A DNA stretch of 64,000 bases. Origin: Scleropages formosus (taxonomy: Eukaryota; Chordata; Actinopteri; Osteoglossiformes; Osteoglossidae). Shown in pieces: positions 29,548 through 41,006 of the stretch. A model generated the notes under the pieces. That model did no database searches. It saw nothing but the letters and a program-made list of their open reading frames with translations, and was not told the DNA's origin. The DNA is taken from contig NC_041825.1 in NCBI RefSeq assembly GCF_900964775.1, positions 1,710,001 through 1,774,000 of the forward strand, read 5' to 3'. A program made the position numbers and the translations under genes. Each line of letters begins with the position of its first letter. Position 1 is the stretch's first letter.

Positions 29548-32500
29548 TCTGAAACCGCTTGTCCTGAGCGGGGTCGCGGTGAGCCGGAGAGGGAGGGGAC
29601 ACACCCAGGGCAGGATGCCAGTCCGTCGCAAGGCACCCCAAGTGGGACTCAAACCCCAGACCCACCGTGCCCCTGTGTTGTATAATAGGGCTTTTTTTTA
29701 TATTATCTAATTTCACATATTGTTGATGTTAAAATTGTACAAATATAGAGTAAAAATAATATAGTATATTTTCATGCTGCACTTTCAATTTACCTTTCGT
29801 TTCTAAATGTACTTGGTTTTTGCCTTTTCTTTTCAGCACCCTTAGAATAATTTTTTAATTTTATTCTTCGCTTACTGACAACTATAAATACAAATTAACA
29901 ATATGAAAGAAACGAAAAACATAAGAGACGTGGTTTCTTGTGGCAGAGCGACCATCCAGCGTTATCGTACAGCAGGTGGAGCGGACAGCATCAGATGTTA
30001 CGACCGAAAGACAATGAATGAAAAATGAATATAAAGGTAACAGGACTGCCGTCATACTTTTCTCTTTGCGTTCCCTGTGTCGCAGTCAGGTGACCCTGAT
30101 TCCGGAGGAGGCAGAGGACATGTGGCACACCTACAACCTGCTCCAGGTGGGAGACAGTCTGAGGGCCTCCACCTTCAGGTGAGACTTCCCAGTGTGCCGC
30201 TAGAATGACGACTAAGCAGGGTGCGTGTGGTGTGGCGTGTGTGTGTGTGTGTGTGTGTGTGTCGTGGTGCTCTGCGCTGTGGTCACACTCATTGCTGTGT
30301 CAGGAAGGTGCAGACTGAGTCGTCCACGGGCAGCGTGGGCAGCAGCCGCGTGCGAACCACCCTCACGCTCTGCGTAGAGACCATTGACTTTGACTCCCAG
30401 GCCTGCCAGCTGAGGGTGAAGGGAACCAACATCCAGGAGAACCAGTATGTGAAGGTGAGACACATTGCTGGCGGCTTCTGCTCATTTGAGTTTGAATTTG
30501 ACTGCGTTTTTCCTACATGAAAACCCAAACGATCCATGTCTGAATATTGTAAAGGGCATTAAAGAACGGTTGCCAGCTTTGTCTTCAAAGGTCATTTCGA
30601 TGTATCTTAATCCCCTCAGTCTGCAGAAATAAACTGAAGTTGGAGCATAATTATTAGACAATTATTAACATGGTTCTAAATGGAGGAATAATAAGGAAGG
30701 AAGAATACTTCACACTTTAACTTGAAACTTAAAAGTACAGGCAGTCCCAGGGTTACAAACGTCCGACTTAACGTACAACCTGTAGTTGCGTACCACCACC
30801 TTACTGATCGGAAGTAAAAAAAAAAAAAAAATAAAAAAAAAATTTTTTTCCCCATCACCCTTAAGTAACAATAAAGTGAAAACTTCATAATTAAGGCCAT
30901 TATATTAAAAATTAGTGACATACAATGATTCGTAATAACAAACAGGTGCTACTTTGCGACGAGCATCAAAACATTGAGCGTCTACAGCGGTTTTTGGCTC
31001 GTGGCCCGAGGTAGGACTAACACATCCTCGTTTTCATTTGGACCACGTTGCCGTTAGCCGTGTCTAGCGTGTGTGTATGTTTTTTTTTTTTTTTAAAAAA
31101 ACCCTCTTCACCATGGCACCAAAGCGTAAATGTGATGCAAGTGACGATGCTGCATCAGAGAAAAGGGAAACGATCACGATTGAAATTAAAGTGGAAATAA
31201 TAAAGATAAATAAATGACTATGACTAAAGCGATCGAAAAAAGGTGAAACGTCAACGAACATTGGAAAAACGAACATTAAAGTTTCTTTAATGTTTTTCAC
31301 ATGTGCGCACATACACGCCCCCACTCTCACCAACGATGTCGGATCCTCGCCTCCGTTCAGTTTACCGACTGACCATTCGCCCGTCCCCAACCACGAGAAC
31401 ACGGCTGGTCCTTCGATTGTGAATAAACGATCCCGTACTTGGGTCCTGCCTCCTCCGTGTCCTCTATTCATCATCACAGTAGTAACATTTATCATTATCT
31501 CTTTCTATGTCTCTCTATTTTAAATACTATAGTTACATTATTAATTATTGTTATTACTGTATTGTTATATTATTGTTATATATCTTTTAGTGTATCTAGA
31601 AGTGTTTCTTTAATGTTTTTAATGCGTATGAAGGTACACGATATACTATAAACCAAGACAAACATTTGACAATCTGACGTTAGATACCCTCCGTACCCAA
31701 CTGTTCCAATTTACGTCAAAGTTCGACCTGGACAGACTGAGGACACGGAACTCGTTCGTAATGCGGGGACTGTTAAGGGACATTGGAACCATCATTTATG
31801 TTAAGATCACAGAAAGTCTGTTGAAAGCAGTGCAGAAATGTTGAAATTACCCTGTTTTTGAGACAGCGGTGTACAGTTGTGTCCTCACTGCTGTTTTATT
31901 GTGACTTGAGAAGAAAGGAAACCCCTCGAAGAACAACGAGCTGCAATTAGTGTCATGGGCTCATTGTCCTTATTAAGCAGCACTAGTGTTTAAAGAGAGA
32001 GGTGTGAGGTGCAGTGTGTGAAGAAAGGGCGTCGCCGTTCACTCGTCCCTCTCGTCTCGCACAGATGGGAGCCTATCACACCATCGAGCTGGAACTGAAC
32101 AGGAAGTTCACTCTGGCCAAGAAGTTGTGGGACAGCGTTGTCCTGGACCGAATAGGTAGGGGTTTGTTTGCGTGCGTGCGTGCGTAAAGACACTCTTACT
32201 CCGACTGGCTGAGAATAGGACGCTTGACGGTTGAATGGCTGTTTTACTCTGCTGTGTACTGCTGAGTGGGGCTTTCACAGCGAAGGGGTGCTGCTCTTCA
32301 GAACAGGCCTGCGATCCGGCACAGAAAGCCGACGTGGCCGCCGTCGTGATGCAGGAGGGCCTCGCAAACATAGTGCTGGTCACTCCCGCCATGACCCTGC
32401 TGAGGGCAAAGGTTGAGGTGACCATTCCCCGCAAGAGGAAGGGCAGCTGCGCCCAGCATGACAAGGTAATTCCGGCACGGGGCTCTGATGAGAGTGTCAA

Positions 32501-32769
32501 AGTTCCAGAACGGCATTCCAAGCAGTTGTGCTTTTTCACCGACCTGCTTCACACGTGTCGAGGTGGAGAGTAAAAACTTTTTTTTTTTCCTTTTTTCTTT
32601 TTAGTTGCAATGAGAATAAAGTGTCTCATATGAGCTCTTTTATTTGCAGGCTCTGGAGAGGTTCTATGAGGCAGTGATGCAAGGAATACTTAGACACATC
32701 AATTTTGATGGTAAGGGAGAGCTGTTCCACAGATACCCCCAAAGTTTTGTACAGGTGCTCATTTGCTGG

Positions 32770-32808
<39 letters not shown>

Positions 32809-35800
32809 TCTTCCAGTGGTCAAGTGTGTGCTGGTGGCAAGTCCAGGGTTTGTGAAAGATCAGTTTATCGGTTACTTGTTGCGAGAGGCAGTGCGACAGG
32901 ACTGCAAGGTCCTGCTGGAGAACAGGCCGAAGTTCATGCTGGTCCACTCCTCGTCTGGACATAAGTACTCCCTCAAAGGTAGGTGGCAGAGCTAGAGAAG
33001 TCGAGATGGAAAATGAAATTAAGTTCAATTATGGACCCAAAATACATAATTTGGGAGTCATTTGTGACCATGACCCCGTTTGTCAGGAAAGAGAATCTGA
33101 CTGAATGTTTGTCATGTGCAGAAATTCTGTCTGATCCCACTGTCACAAGCAGACTTTCTGACACTAAGGTAAGAGCCTCTTCACTACGATTCAGTTCAGT
33201 TCTTGTGTGTTTTGTTGGGATGGAAATGGAGGGGAAAAAAATGTTTTTGATGATGTGAGTCTGGGAACTTACACTTACCTTTGATTAGAGTAAATTTATA
33301 GTAAACATGGCATATTCATATTACAGGTGGTCCTTGACTGACATGTGACATGCGACTTGTGACAATCCGGACTGACGACAAACGTCCCGTTAACCTTATG
33401 TTATTTTTGTGTTTCGACATTTGGTCAGAACGTCTAAGGTTGACTGCTCCATCTGCTGGACAATAACGTGGGCACCGTGTTTCCTATCGACTCGGTCCGT
33501 GTGTCTGCCAGCGAGTGTGTTTTGTAGCCAAAATTGTTTACTTGTGCTTTCCTTCAAGTTTCTTTTTATTTAAAATTCAGAGCAGGTGAAAAAGTGAGCG
33601 TTTTTGTGGTTTTGGAAAGAAAAATGGAAAGACGACTGATTAATATTTTCACTTGTAAAAGTGTGAAAATGTATTTAAAATACTGCACAGTATTTATATC
33701 ATTCCATATTAGTGTTTTAACATGAATAATGTGTAAAATTGGTGAAAAATATAACAAAGCCCTGTTTTACAGCGTAGCATTTATGCATGTCAGTTTTATA
33801 CTAACGCTTCCTATAATTCAGTACAAGGGGAAATTCTGCTCATGACTAAGTTGATGATCACCGGTGTTTTACTCTGAGTCTTGGGGCAGCTGACAGTGCT
33901 GTTGCCTCTGGATCTAAAAGTTGCAGGTTCGAATCTCCCCTCGTGCTGTAGTACCTTTGAGCAAGGTACTTATATTTGTGTGTATTCATTTAACAGATGC
34001 TTTTCTCCAAAGTGACGTACATCCCACAGAAATTACAATTTGCCCACTACATTAGGAGAAAGAGACAAAGCTGCAGATGTGACTCTTAAGTACAGTTAGT
34101 TTCCTTCACCATATGCATCGATGTTCATCACGCGAGTACCTGCATAAACTTTACCAAAATATCGACGATTCCTGATCACCTTATTCGTTTTTTTATTTTT
34201 TGGAGAGTCATATAAACATTTACGTTACATTGCAGGAGTGGTTCTGTCAAGCATGATCATGAACACGTATACCTTATGGGCATGAACATTTAAACCTTAC
34301 ATGAACTTAAGAGATGATGGGAGAAGTGAGTCTGGAAGAGGTGAGTTTTCAGACCCTTTTTAAATGTGGACAGAGATTCAGCAGTTCTGAGTGACAGGAG
34401 GAGGTCGTTCCACCATAACGGAGCCAGAACCGAGAACCTCCGCGCTTTACCTTCCGTGCGCGGGACCACCAAGTGGGCAAAAGTAGAAGAACGTAGCAGT
34501 CTGGTTGGGGTGTAGCGGTTGATCAAGTCTTGTAAATATCTGGGAGCGGTTCTACTGATGCATTTGCAGGCAATGACCAGGGTCTTAAATTTGATCCGGA
34601 CAGCTATAGGAAGCCAGTGCAGAGAAACGAGTAGAGGAGATGCACGGGAACGCTTTGGCAAGTCAAATACAACTCGGGCGGCAGCAGCAGCAGCAGCAGC
34701 AGCAGCGTCCTGTATCAGCTGTAGAGGTTTGATGGCAGTAGCAGGAAGGCCACACAGGAGAGAGTTGCAGTATCCAGATGCGATGTCACCATGGCCTGGA
34801 CAAGTAGTTGCGCAGAGTTGGTTGTGAGGTACTTCCTCTAAATTTCTCCACTTAAAATGACCTGGCTCTATACAAGAGTAAATAATAATTGATACCTTAG
34901 CACTGTAAGTCACTTTGGAGAAAAGCGACAGCTGAATGAATAAGGATATAAATATAGTTTATGTGAAATCTCTGTATTATGTACTTGTCACTTGCAGGCT
35001 GCAGGAGAGGTGAAAGCTCTGGAGGACTTCTACAAGATGCTGCAGCATGAGCCAGACAGAGCTTTCTATGGGTAAGAGACGGCAGTGAATAGTACTGTAT
35101 GCTGCGTACACACTGGGTGTCACTGCCTCCAGGAGTGTGACCGTCTCTGAAAATGTGCCCCTAGCGGCAAAACGGCAGCAGAACTCTGTTCCTCATAAAA
35201 GTCTTGCATCATTGTATCATTACTTGCCAATTATTTATGAGCTGACTTTATGCACATAAATCATACATGCTAATCAGAAGTGAATATTGAAATAACGACA
35301 TGTCCTAAATTGCAGACTGGCACACGTGGAGAAGGCGAACGAGGCGATGGCTATTGACATCCTCTTGATCAGTGATGAGCTTTTCAGGTAAGCAAACCTT
35401 TGCAGCATGGACCACGGTAATAGTGAAGTTGGTGCGAACGAGCTGAGGTCGATTCCCTCCTTTCTGTCTCAGGCACCAGGATGTGGCGACACGGAGTCGG
35501 TATGTGCAGCTGGTGGACAGCGTGAAGGACAATGGGGGGACAGTCAGGTATTGACCAGGACACTTGGACATTCTGCATCTCAAATTGACATGTTTATAAG
35601 TGTGTTTTAGAATGTGTTCAATTGTAGCAAATGTTGTGCACTGCTAGTGAAAATATTGGCTGAAGGTGGACATACAAATTGTATATTTGACACATTATTA
35701 TGGGTGTAAAGCAGAAGTAGGCTTTTTATTTACTTGAAGACAAAATATTCCTGTTTGTCGATAACTGAAGCCAATGTTCCATGTCAAAAGGACAAATATG

Positions 35801-36333
35801 CTTTCAGAAACCCAGTGCTAAATACCAAAATATCTGAACAGGTGCGAAAACATAGTAACATTCAGACTGTTTAGGGTGTATCAGCAATTCCTTGAAGTTT
35901 CATGTTCAGTATGTATGTCAGAAAGGAGCCTCTTTATTAGATCATTTTTGTCACTTTCCCATTTTGCTTTGTGTAAGAATGATTACTTTGTGTCAGTGTT
36001 GCCTTTTTTTTTTCCCCCCCCCTTTTCAGGATATTTTCAAGTTTGCATGTATCTGGAGAGCGTAAGTACCAAGCTTAAGTATTCAGATGTACTACTGTGC
36101 ATGTCTTCAAGGTAATTCTAATGTGACTGAGGTCTGAAGGTTGAAAATGTGTTAGGTAAATGAAGACCTTGCACAAATTGTATAGCAGGATGTCCTCCAA
36201 TTAAACTACACCCCCCCCCCCCCCCCCACTTTCCCCAGAGCTCAACCAGCTCAGCGGAGTTGCCGCAATCCTGCGCTTCCCTATCGCCGATATGTCCGAG
36301 CCGGAGGACGACAGTAGCTCCGATGATGACTGA
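28223..36333 (+). CDS. pelo: Pelota, ribosome rescue factor
   Basis: Partner of HBS1L; enters the empty A site of stalled ribosomes and promotes subunit splitting in no-go and non-stop decay. Thirteen exons: 28223-28263, 30086-30178, 30304-30454, 32065-32155, 32302-32465, 32650-32710, 32817-32978, 33122-33168, 34998-35071, 35316-35387, 35473-35547, 36030-36061, 36239-36333. The sum is 1158 nt, 385 aa, the same as human PELO, and every phase joins. The start MKLLHKDIEKDNAG leads into the Sm-like N domain (QVTLIPEEAEDMWHTYNLLQ; KVQTESSTGSVGSSRVRTTL). The eRF1-like central domain holds VVMQEGLAN and ASPGFVKDQF and lacks the GGQ of eRF1, as expected. The C domain holds NEAMAIDILLISDELFR. The acidic tail is EPEDDSSSDDD. 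Introns carry Tigger-like and L2 elements. Intact. Confidence 0.97.
28535..28690 (-). mobile_element. SINE family C copy in pelo intron 1
   Basis: Reverse complement of the 10.3 kb copy's core: ctttggactgtgggaggaaa, ccggagcgacc, gagaacgtgcc, and gagctgggttcggaccc near its right end. Confidence 0.65.
28880..28992. repeat. Imperfect hexamer minisatellite
   Basis: About 18 imperfect copies of a six-base unit (ggact-g/a with variants ggagct, gggact) in pelo intron 1. Its open frames are a by-product of the period being a multiple of three. Confidence 0.85.
29338..29370. repeat. (GT)n microsatellite
   Basis: GT dinucleotide run in pelo intron 1. Confidence 0.9.
29498..29672 (-). mobile_element. 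SINE family A copy, internally deleted
   Basis: A (CA)n tail at about 29498-29543 leads into gaaaccgcttgtcctgagcg. The body lacks the segment normally between gagccggag and ggaggggacac, and the 5' end is cut short after cagacccacc. Confidence 0.85.
30738..31772 (+). mobile_element. Tigger/pogo-like DNA transposon, deletion derivative
   Basis: The ends are inverted. The left starts caggcagtcccagggttac after a TA; the right, read on the other strand, starts cagtccccgcattacgaac. Inside, an ATG at 31113 opens 34 codons, MAPKRKCDASDDAASEKRET followed by ITIEIKVEIIK. This is the N-terminal start of Tigger-type transposases (a CENP-B/pogo helix-turn-helix follows in full copies). It then stops at 31215 and no DDE domain follows. 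It is a roughly 1 kb non-autonomous copy in pelo intron 3. Confidence 0.75.
32771..32809. repeat. (TC)n(AC)n tract at a pelo splice acceptor
   Basis: The dinucleotide tract ends a few bases before the acceptor at 32816 and forms the polypyrimidine region of intron 6. Confidence 0.9.
33324..33510 (+). mobile_element. Tigger-like MITE remnant in pelo intron 8
   Basis: It opens with acaggtggtccttgactgac, a variant of the terminal sequence at 30738, and carries related subterminal words (ggtcagaacgtctaagg). The right end is not clear. Confidence 0.45.
33880..34070. mobile_element. SINE family B head joined to a reversed LINE/SINE tail
   Basis: 33885-33975 is a + strand family B head (cagctgacagtgctgttgcc, gcaggttcgaatctcc, gagcaaggtacttat). 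It abuts a minus-strand tail (acagatgcttttctccaaag) at 33985-34030. Confidence 0.55.
34290..34930 (-). mobile_element. L2-like LINE 3' coding end with an alanine-coding expansion
   Basis: The minus strand has a long frame: CNSLLCGLPATAIKPLQLIQ, an Ala run, then [33 protein letters not shown] and [20 protein letters not shown], ending in SSCKV. These are landmarks of the L2-type RT C-terminus. The (GCA)n at 34676-34707 lengthens the normally short Ala stretch. The copy lies in pelo intron 8. Confidence 0.85.
36211..36228. repeat. Poly-C tract at the last pelo splice acceptor
   Basis: About 18 consecutive C bases end ten bases upstream of the acceptor at 36238 and make up most of its pyrimidine tract. 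Confidence 0.9.
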
Positions 36334-36832
36334 CACGGATCACCGTGTTCCTCAGTACCAGCCTAGTGACATTAACACACTACGCATGGGGGCGTGGAAT
36401 TGAGATGGAAAGAAAGGGACAAGAAAAACACCTGGAGAAGGTTGGAGTGCAGGAATGTGGAGGAGCACTGTCCAGCAAACCATGGTACAGCAAGGTGTAC
36501 ACACTGTTTAAATGGCAGCGGGGCTCTGTGGTTCAGCTGGGTTACACTACACTCTTTGTGTAAAATTCCCAGATGAAAGACCTCCATTGAAAATCATAGT
36601 GAAATGTGAGAATATGAAAGTGGAGAGACTCGCTGACTGTACCTGTAGCCCGAGGACACGGTTGTCCAGCTGACGTTTGGGCTTTGTGAGGGATCAGTGC
36701 TGAGTACCTTGGAAACGCCTAACTGGTCTTTCTGGTCTGGTTGGCAGCTGCTTTTTGTGCCAAGTTTATTCACAATTCCTCAGTGCTGAAGTTCTAAAGA
36801 AGATGCTTATATCTAAGGAGAAGATTAATGCT

Positions 36833-36838
36833 AATAAA
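36833..36838 (+). terminator. Polyadenylation signal of pelo
   Basis: AATAAA lies 500 bases after the pelo stop codon. Confidence 0.55.
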
Positions 36839-37144
36839 CGTGTGGCAAGCGCAGGTGTTTCTTTCATGTGATATTTGCATATAAACATTTCTTCAGACTT
36901 TGTTTTTGCAGCATCATGCACATATTTTCAAATCACCAATGATGTGCTAAATTAAAGGATAAGGCAATTTAAAATAGTTTAAAATTTTATTTTCAAAGAG
37001 ACCAAATCTTGGTGTCTGTCTGAGTTTCATGACAAAGTTCACATTTTGACATGCAGAAAATCCCTTTTCAGTCATAATACCCTGCAGCTTTGTTAAAAAA
37101 AATTGCAATTTTATCACATGCAATAAGCCAGTAAGTGGTAATGC

Positions 37145-37151
37145 ACTGGAA

Positions 37152-37194
<43 letters not shown>

Positions 37195-37195
37195 A
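37145..37195. repeat. (GT)n(GA)n microsatellite
   Basis: A GT run followed directly by a GA run, 40 bases before the inverted repeat at 37237. Confidence 0.9.
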
Positions 37196-37236
37196 TACAG
37201 TGAACAAAGCCCGAAAGACAGACCCACAGGCTGGTT

Positions 37237-37337
37237 GAGGTATATCATAGTGACTAACAGGTGCCCTCTTTACCCCTTGTGCAAAAGTCATGACCTTATA
37301 GACCAACAGGCACCCGTTAGTCACTATGATAAACCTC
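37237..37337. other. 29-bp inverted repeat able to form a hairpin
   Basis: Arm 37237-37265 and arm 37309-37337 are reverse complements at 27 of 29 positions (core atcatagtgactaac / gttagtcactatgat), separated by 43 bases. It lies 0.9 kb downstream of pelo. It could be a miniature transposon end pair or a transcribed hairpin; I see no known family word in it. Confidence 0.7.
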
Positions 37338-37644
37338 TAACATTAGCAATACTAAAGAGGTGATTCGGCACAATCCTGAAAATACATTCTGCTCATCTGC
37401 TGTCCCTGTAATCCTCAGTGTAACAGTACAAAGAACTGGTGACTGGTTCCAACCCTGAAAAAGTTCAACACATGATTTAGAATCTTTTCACTTGAATTTA
37501 TTTTTTCTTAGGTTACATTGTCAATTTCCCATCTCTCTTCACTCATTTCCCATTTATTGTCTGACCTGAACTTTTCCTAACTGGGTGGGCAGTAGCTGTG
37601 TGTTAAGGCCCAGTTGAATAACCGGTTTTACACGCAGTATGAAC

Positions 37645-37647
<3 letters not shown>

Positions 37648-37694
<47 letters not shown>
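37648..37694. repeat. (GT)n microsatellite
   Basis: Long GT run in the pelo-paqr4 intergenic region. Confidence 0.9.
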
Positions 37695-37695
<1 letters not shown>

Positions 37696-38809
37696 AGCGG
37701 TGTGCTTTTGCTCCAGGCTCGCAATTTTTGGGCACCAACCTCCTCACCCATTTCAGCAAAAAGGACTTTAGAGGCACCGTGATTATGCTGCAGTGCTTTT
37801 AGTCTTTTCTCCTTTTTTCACTGCTAGAAAAAGCAGTTTTAACTGTCATGATACAAAGCGCACTGCACCAGGGGGGTTAAGAAATATTAAAATGGAAAAA
37901 GTGAGACCTGTATATCTCTGTATGGCTTTTCTCAAAATCCATCACTAATTTGACTATAAAGCATCAAACTTGTATTTTATAAAATACTAGTTTGCACTAA
38001 AGCAAAATTTCCACTGTGATCGTGGTAAAAAGTTGCTATACGCTAAAGGAAAAACTTATTGCACAAGCCATTAGTAATTTCTGTTTTAGTTAATAGACAG
38101 CCATTAAAATCATGTAATGAGGTGGAAAAACATACCGTAGTACAACCTATCGCAGCTCTCAGACCAGTTTTGCATCCTACCTTTCAGCACAAGGAGTCTG
38201 CAAACACTTGTGTTTTTTTTCCCTACCTCTTTTCTCATAATCGATGTAATTCCTTTGTCACTGAACTCCAGTAAATGAACATTAAAACTGATTTGTAAGA
38301 ACATGCTTTTATACGTACAGTTTTATATGCACACATTTCTATTATGTGTTCCCTGAAAAAGGTTTATTACTACAACCCAAAGCCCTTATAAAATCAAACA
38401 AACTAGAATTATAGTTCTACTCCCACAATTTTAACTGCTGGTGCAGGATACTGACCTTGTGCGATATGTTTGCAATGAATTTAATTTATAGATGGTCGGC
38501 GCACGCCGATCTGTACGAATTGAAAGGTCAGGTTAAGTTTGAGCATTTGCACTAAAACACAGTGCGATAGAAGGTATGGAAACAGGTCTGAGCTGAAAAA
38601 GGATGCCATTATTAAATTTCAAAGTTAATTCAGTTATTAAAATTATGTTAAGTGAATTGTTAAAGTTTTAAATTCAAAGAACTTATTTCTGCACCGATTT
38701 TTAAGTCCATACTAATCCCTTGAGGTGCTGGGAGTGGAGTTATAATTCTGTAAATATGGCAATGGGACTCCAATGCCACACAGGTGCGCTGGGGAGGCCC
38801 AGGTAAGTC

Positions 38810-39095
38810 TGACACTTTTTTCCCAGAGCTACTTACACTTATTTACCCAGTTATACAGCTGAGAAATTTTACTGAAGCAATTCAGGGTGATCACCTTGCT
38901 CAAGGGGTACTACAGCTGAAGGTGGGACTAAAACCGCGACCTTTGGGTCCAAAGGCAGCAGCTCTAACCACTACGTGAGCAAAGTACTTACTCTAAATTC
39001 CTACAGTAAAGTTACCCAGCTGTATAAACGGGTAAGTAAGTAAGCAGCTTAACAGTAAGTCACTTTGGAGAAAAGTGTCAGGTATAAGAATGAAT
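38810..39095. mobile_element. Two abutting SINE family B fragments in opposite orientation
   Basis: 38810-38975 is reverse-oriented (cagagctacttacacttatt, gaaggtgggactaaaaccgc, agctctaaccactacgtg). 38978-39095 is forward body and tail (gcaaagtacttactctaaat, ctttggagaaaagtgtcagg). Confidence 0.65.
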
Positions 39096-41006
39096 TCAAG
39101 CTTAAGGCTCTTTCACATTATTTACCAGGAAAACACAGTACGTAGTTACATTGTATTAAAGGCAAAGCCTAAAGTGGCCCTGATGCCAACGGTCAACCAG
39201 GTACGTGACGACAGGTGCGTCACGGTGTCCGGTGACGCCGGCAGCCCTTGAGGTGCACAGTATCGGGCGTTTCCCATAATACGCATCAGTGAAGGTGTGC
39301 GCTTGTGTTCGCACCTTGGCTGTTGAGCCTCGGGAACAAATAAAGAATTGCCTAGGGCTAAAAAGGACATTAAAGACATCACTTAACAATAAAAATTATT
39401 TAAATAGTCAAGTAGAGAGCTTTGTTTTTGGTTTTCTGCAAGTAACGAAATATTAGTGGTACCAGTGATTGACGGCAGTCAGTGTCTCCAATGAGAAGAC
39501 GGTCTACAGACTACAAATACTATTTTAACTTCGAGAAGAGTGAAGTTGAAGCGTAGATAGTTACAATCATTGTGTGTCGTGAGTTAAAAATGGAACATGC
39601 GGGCGAGTCGAAAAGGATCTGCGTTACAGCGACGGATGTCGATTATTGCGGATACTTTTCGACTCCCCTGATACATCAGGACCGCGTCGCATAAGTGTGG
39701 AAACGGCAACGCCAAAAAAAAAAAAAACACAGACAAAAACCATCTTGATTGCAACATTAGCGCTCAAACAAAAGTGTTTAAAATCTGTAACCAGTCCAGA
39801 ATGTTGAGTGTTTAAGGCTGGACGGTGGTGGGAAGTTAGAAAACACAATGTAACAAAAACTGTCTTTTTTTTTTTTTTTTTTTTTTGCATTTTCCATTCA
39901 ATTTTGTTAGATTAATCATACTTTTGGTGTCAGTTTTTAGAAAAATATTCCACATTCTTGAAATTAGCAAATTCTGACGAATTTTGGCACCGGCTTCCAA
40001 ACACCGCATATTCCAGTACCTTTTACGTCCTGATGCGTTCTGCAATGTTCTGGTGCCTTCTAGAATCTTCCAATGGCTGAAAGATTCTGTGGTTAAAACT
40101 GACACTAGAAGAACAAGTGGTATTTTTGTGAACAGTAACACAACCGATGCAAAAAATCTACGTAACTAAGACCTTTTAAAATTGTTACATTGTGTAACAT
40201 TTCTACAATATTTGATAAATATCAGCAAGTTGCTGATGTCTGCTTCATATTAGGGATGACTGTACTGCAGTACACTTGCAATACAAGGTATGTACCGTAC
40301 AAAATGTACCGTATTATATACTGCACTGAATTGCTTTCAACAGCCATACACAAGGTGCCACGAATAAAATGGGAAGTGTTACCACAGAGTTAGTCCATAA
40401 CTGTGCATAGTATATACAAATTGTAACTAGAAACTTTACACCAAAGTTTGCTTGTTACATTTTGATGCTCTGCTGGTTTTTAAGTAGGCAACACTTGGGA
40501 AATACAGTTTTCCGTAAATACGGTATCTCGTATGGTGAATTTATGTTCATATTGTGGTTCAACACCACGTTCACACCGAGAGGTTTGACTTCGTTTTATA
40601 AAATGCCCATAACAACGAGCCCAAAAAGAACCCGGGACTTCTGAGGATAGATTTAAACAGAGCTATAAAAAATGGCTCTGGTTTCACATCACAGTTATCA
40701 ACTGTTAAGCTGGTGTAATTTCGATAAAAACCAAACGCGTGCTTCCACGCCGAAGTCTACGGACACGTGGTGACACATCCCAGTTTCTCCTACCGAGATT
40801 CAGACCATTTTTATCCCCTTCCAACACATTCATTCTTAGCGATCTATACATATCAATACCTGCATCCACGGCCCCTGGCGCCGAGAACACGCAACCCTAA
40901 CCCTACGCCATTCTCTTCTGCACGCCGAGCGTCTGTCTTCCACTCGGCCGTGAACAGCATGTTGCCGTCGCTACGCCCTACGGGTCCCGCAGACGTTAGC
41001 TCGGTG
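39096..41006. other. Intergenic between pelo and paqr4 3' ends
   Basis: No coding exon seen. It holds a 14-of-15-bp inverted repeat (39605-39619 with 39651-39665, core gagtcgaaaagg), an A-run at about 39715-39726 and a T-run at 39866-39886. The left part may include the paqr4 3' UTR, whose end I could not fix. Confidence 0.4.

Noticed and set aside
39146-39389. Overlapping minus-strand frames of about 78 codons
   Set aside because: No family resemblance, no initiation context and no adjoining exon.
39605-39665. Small 15-bp inverted repeat
   Set aside because: Short, with a 31-base loop and no second line of evidence; noted only in the intergenic entry.
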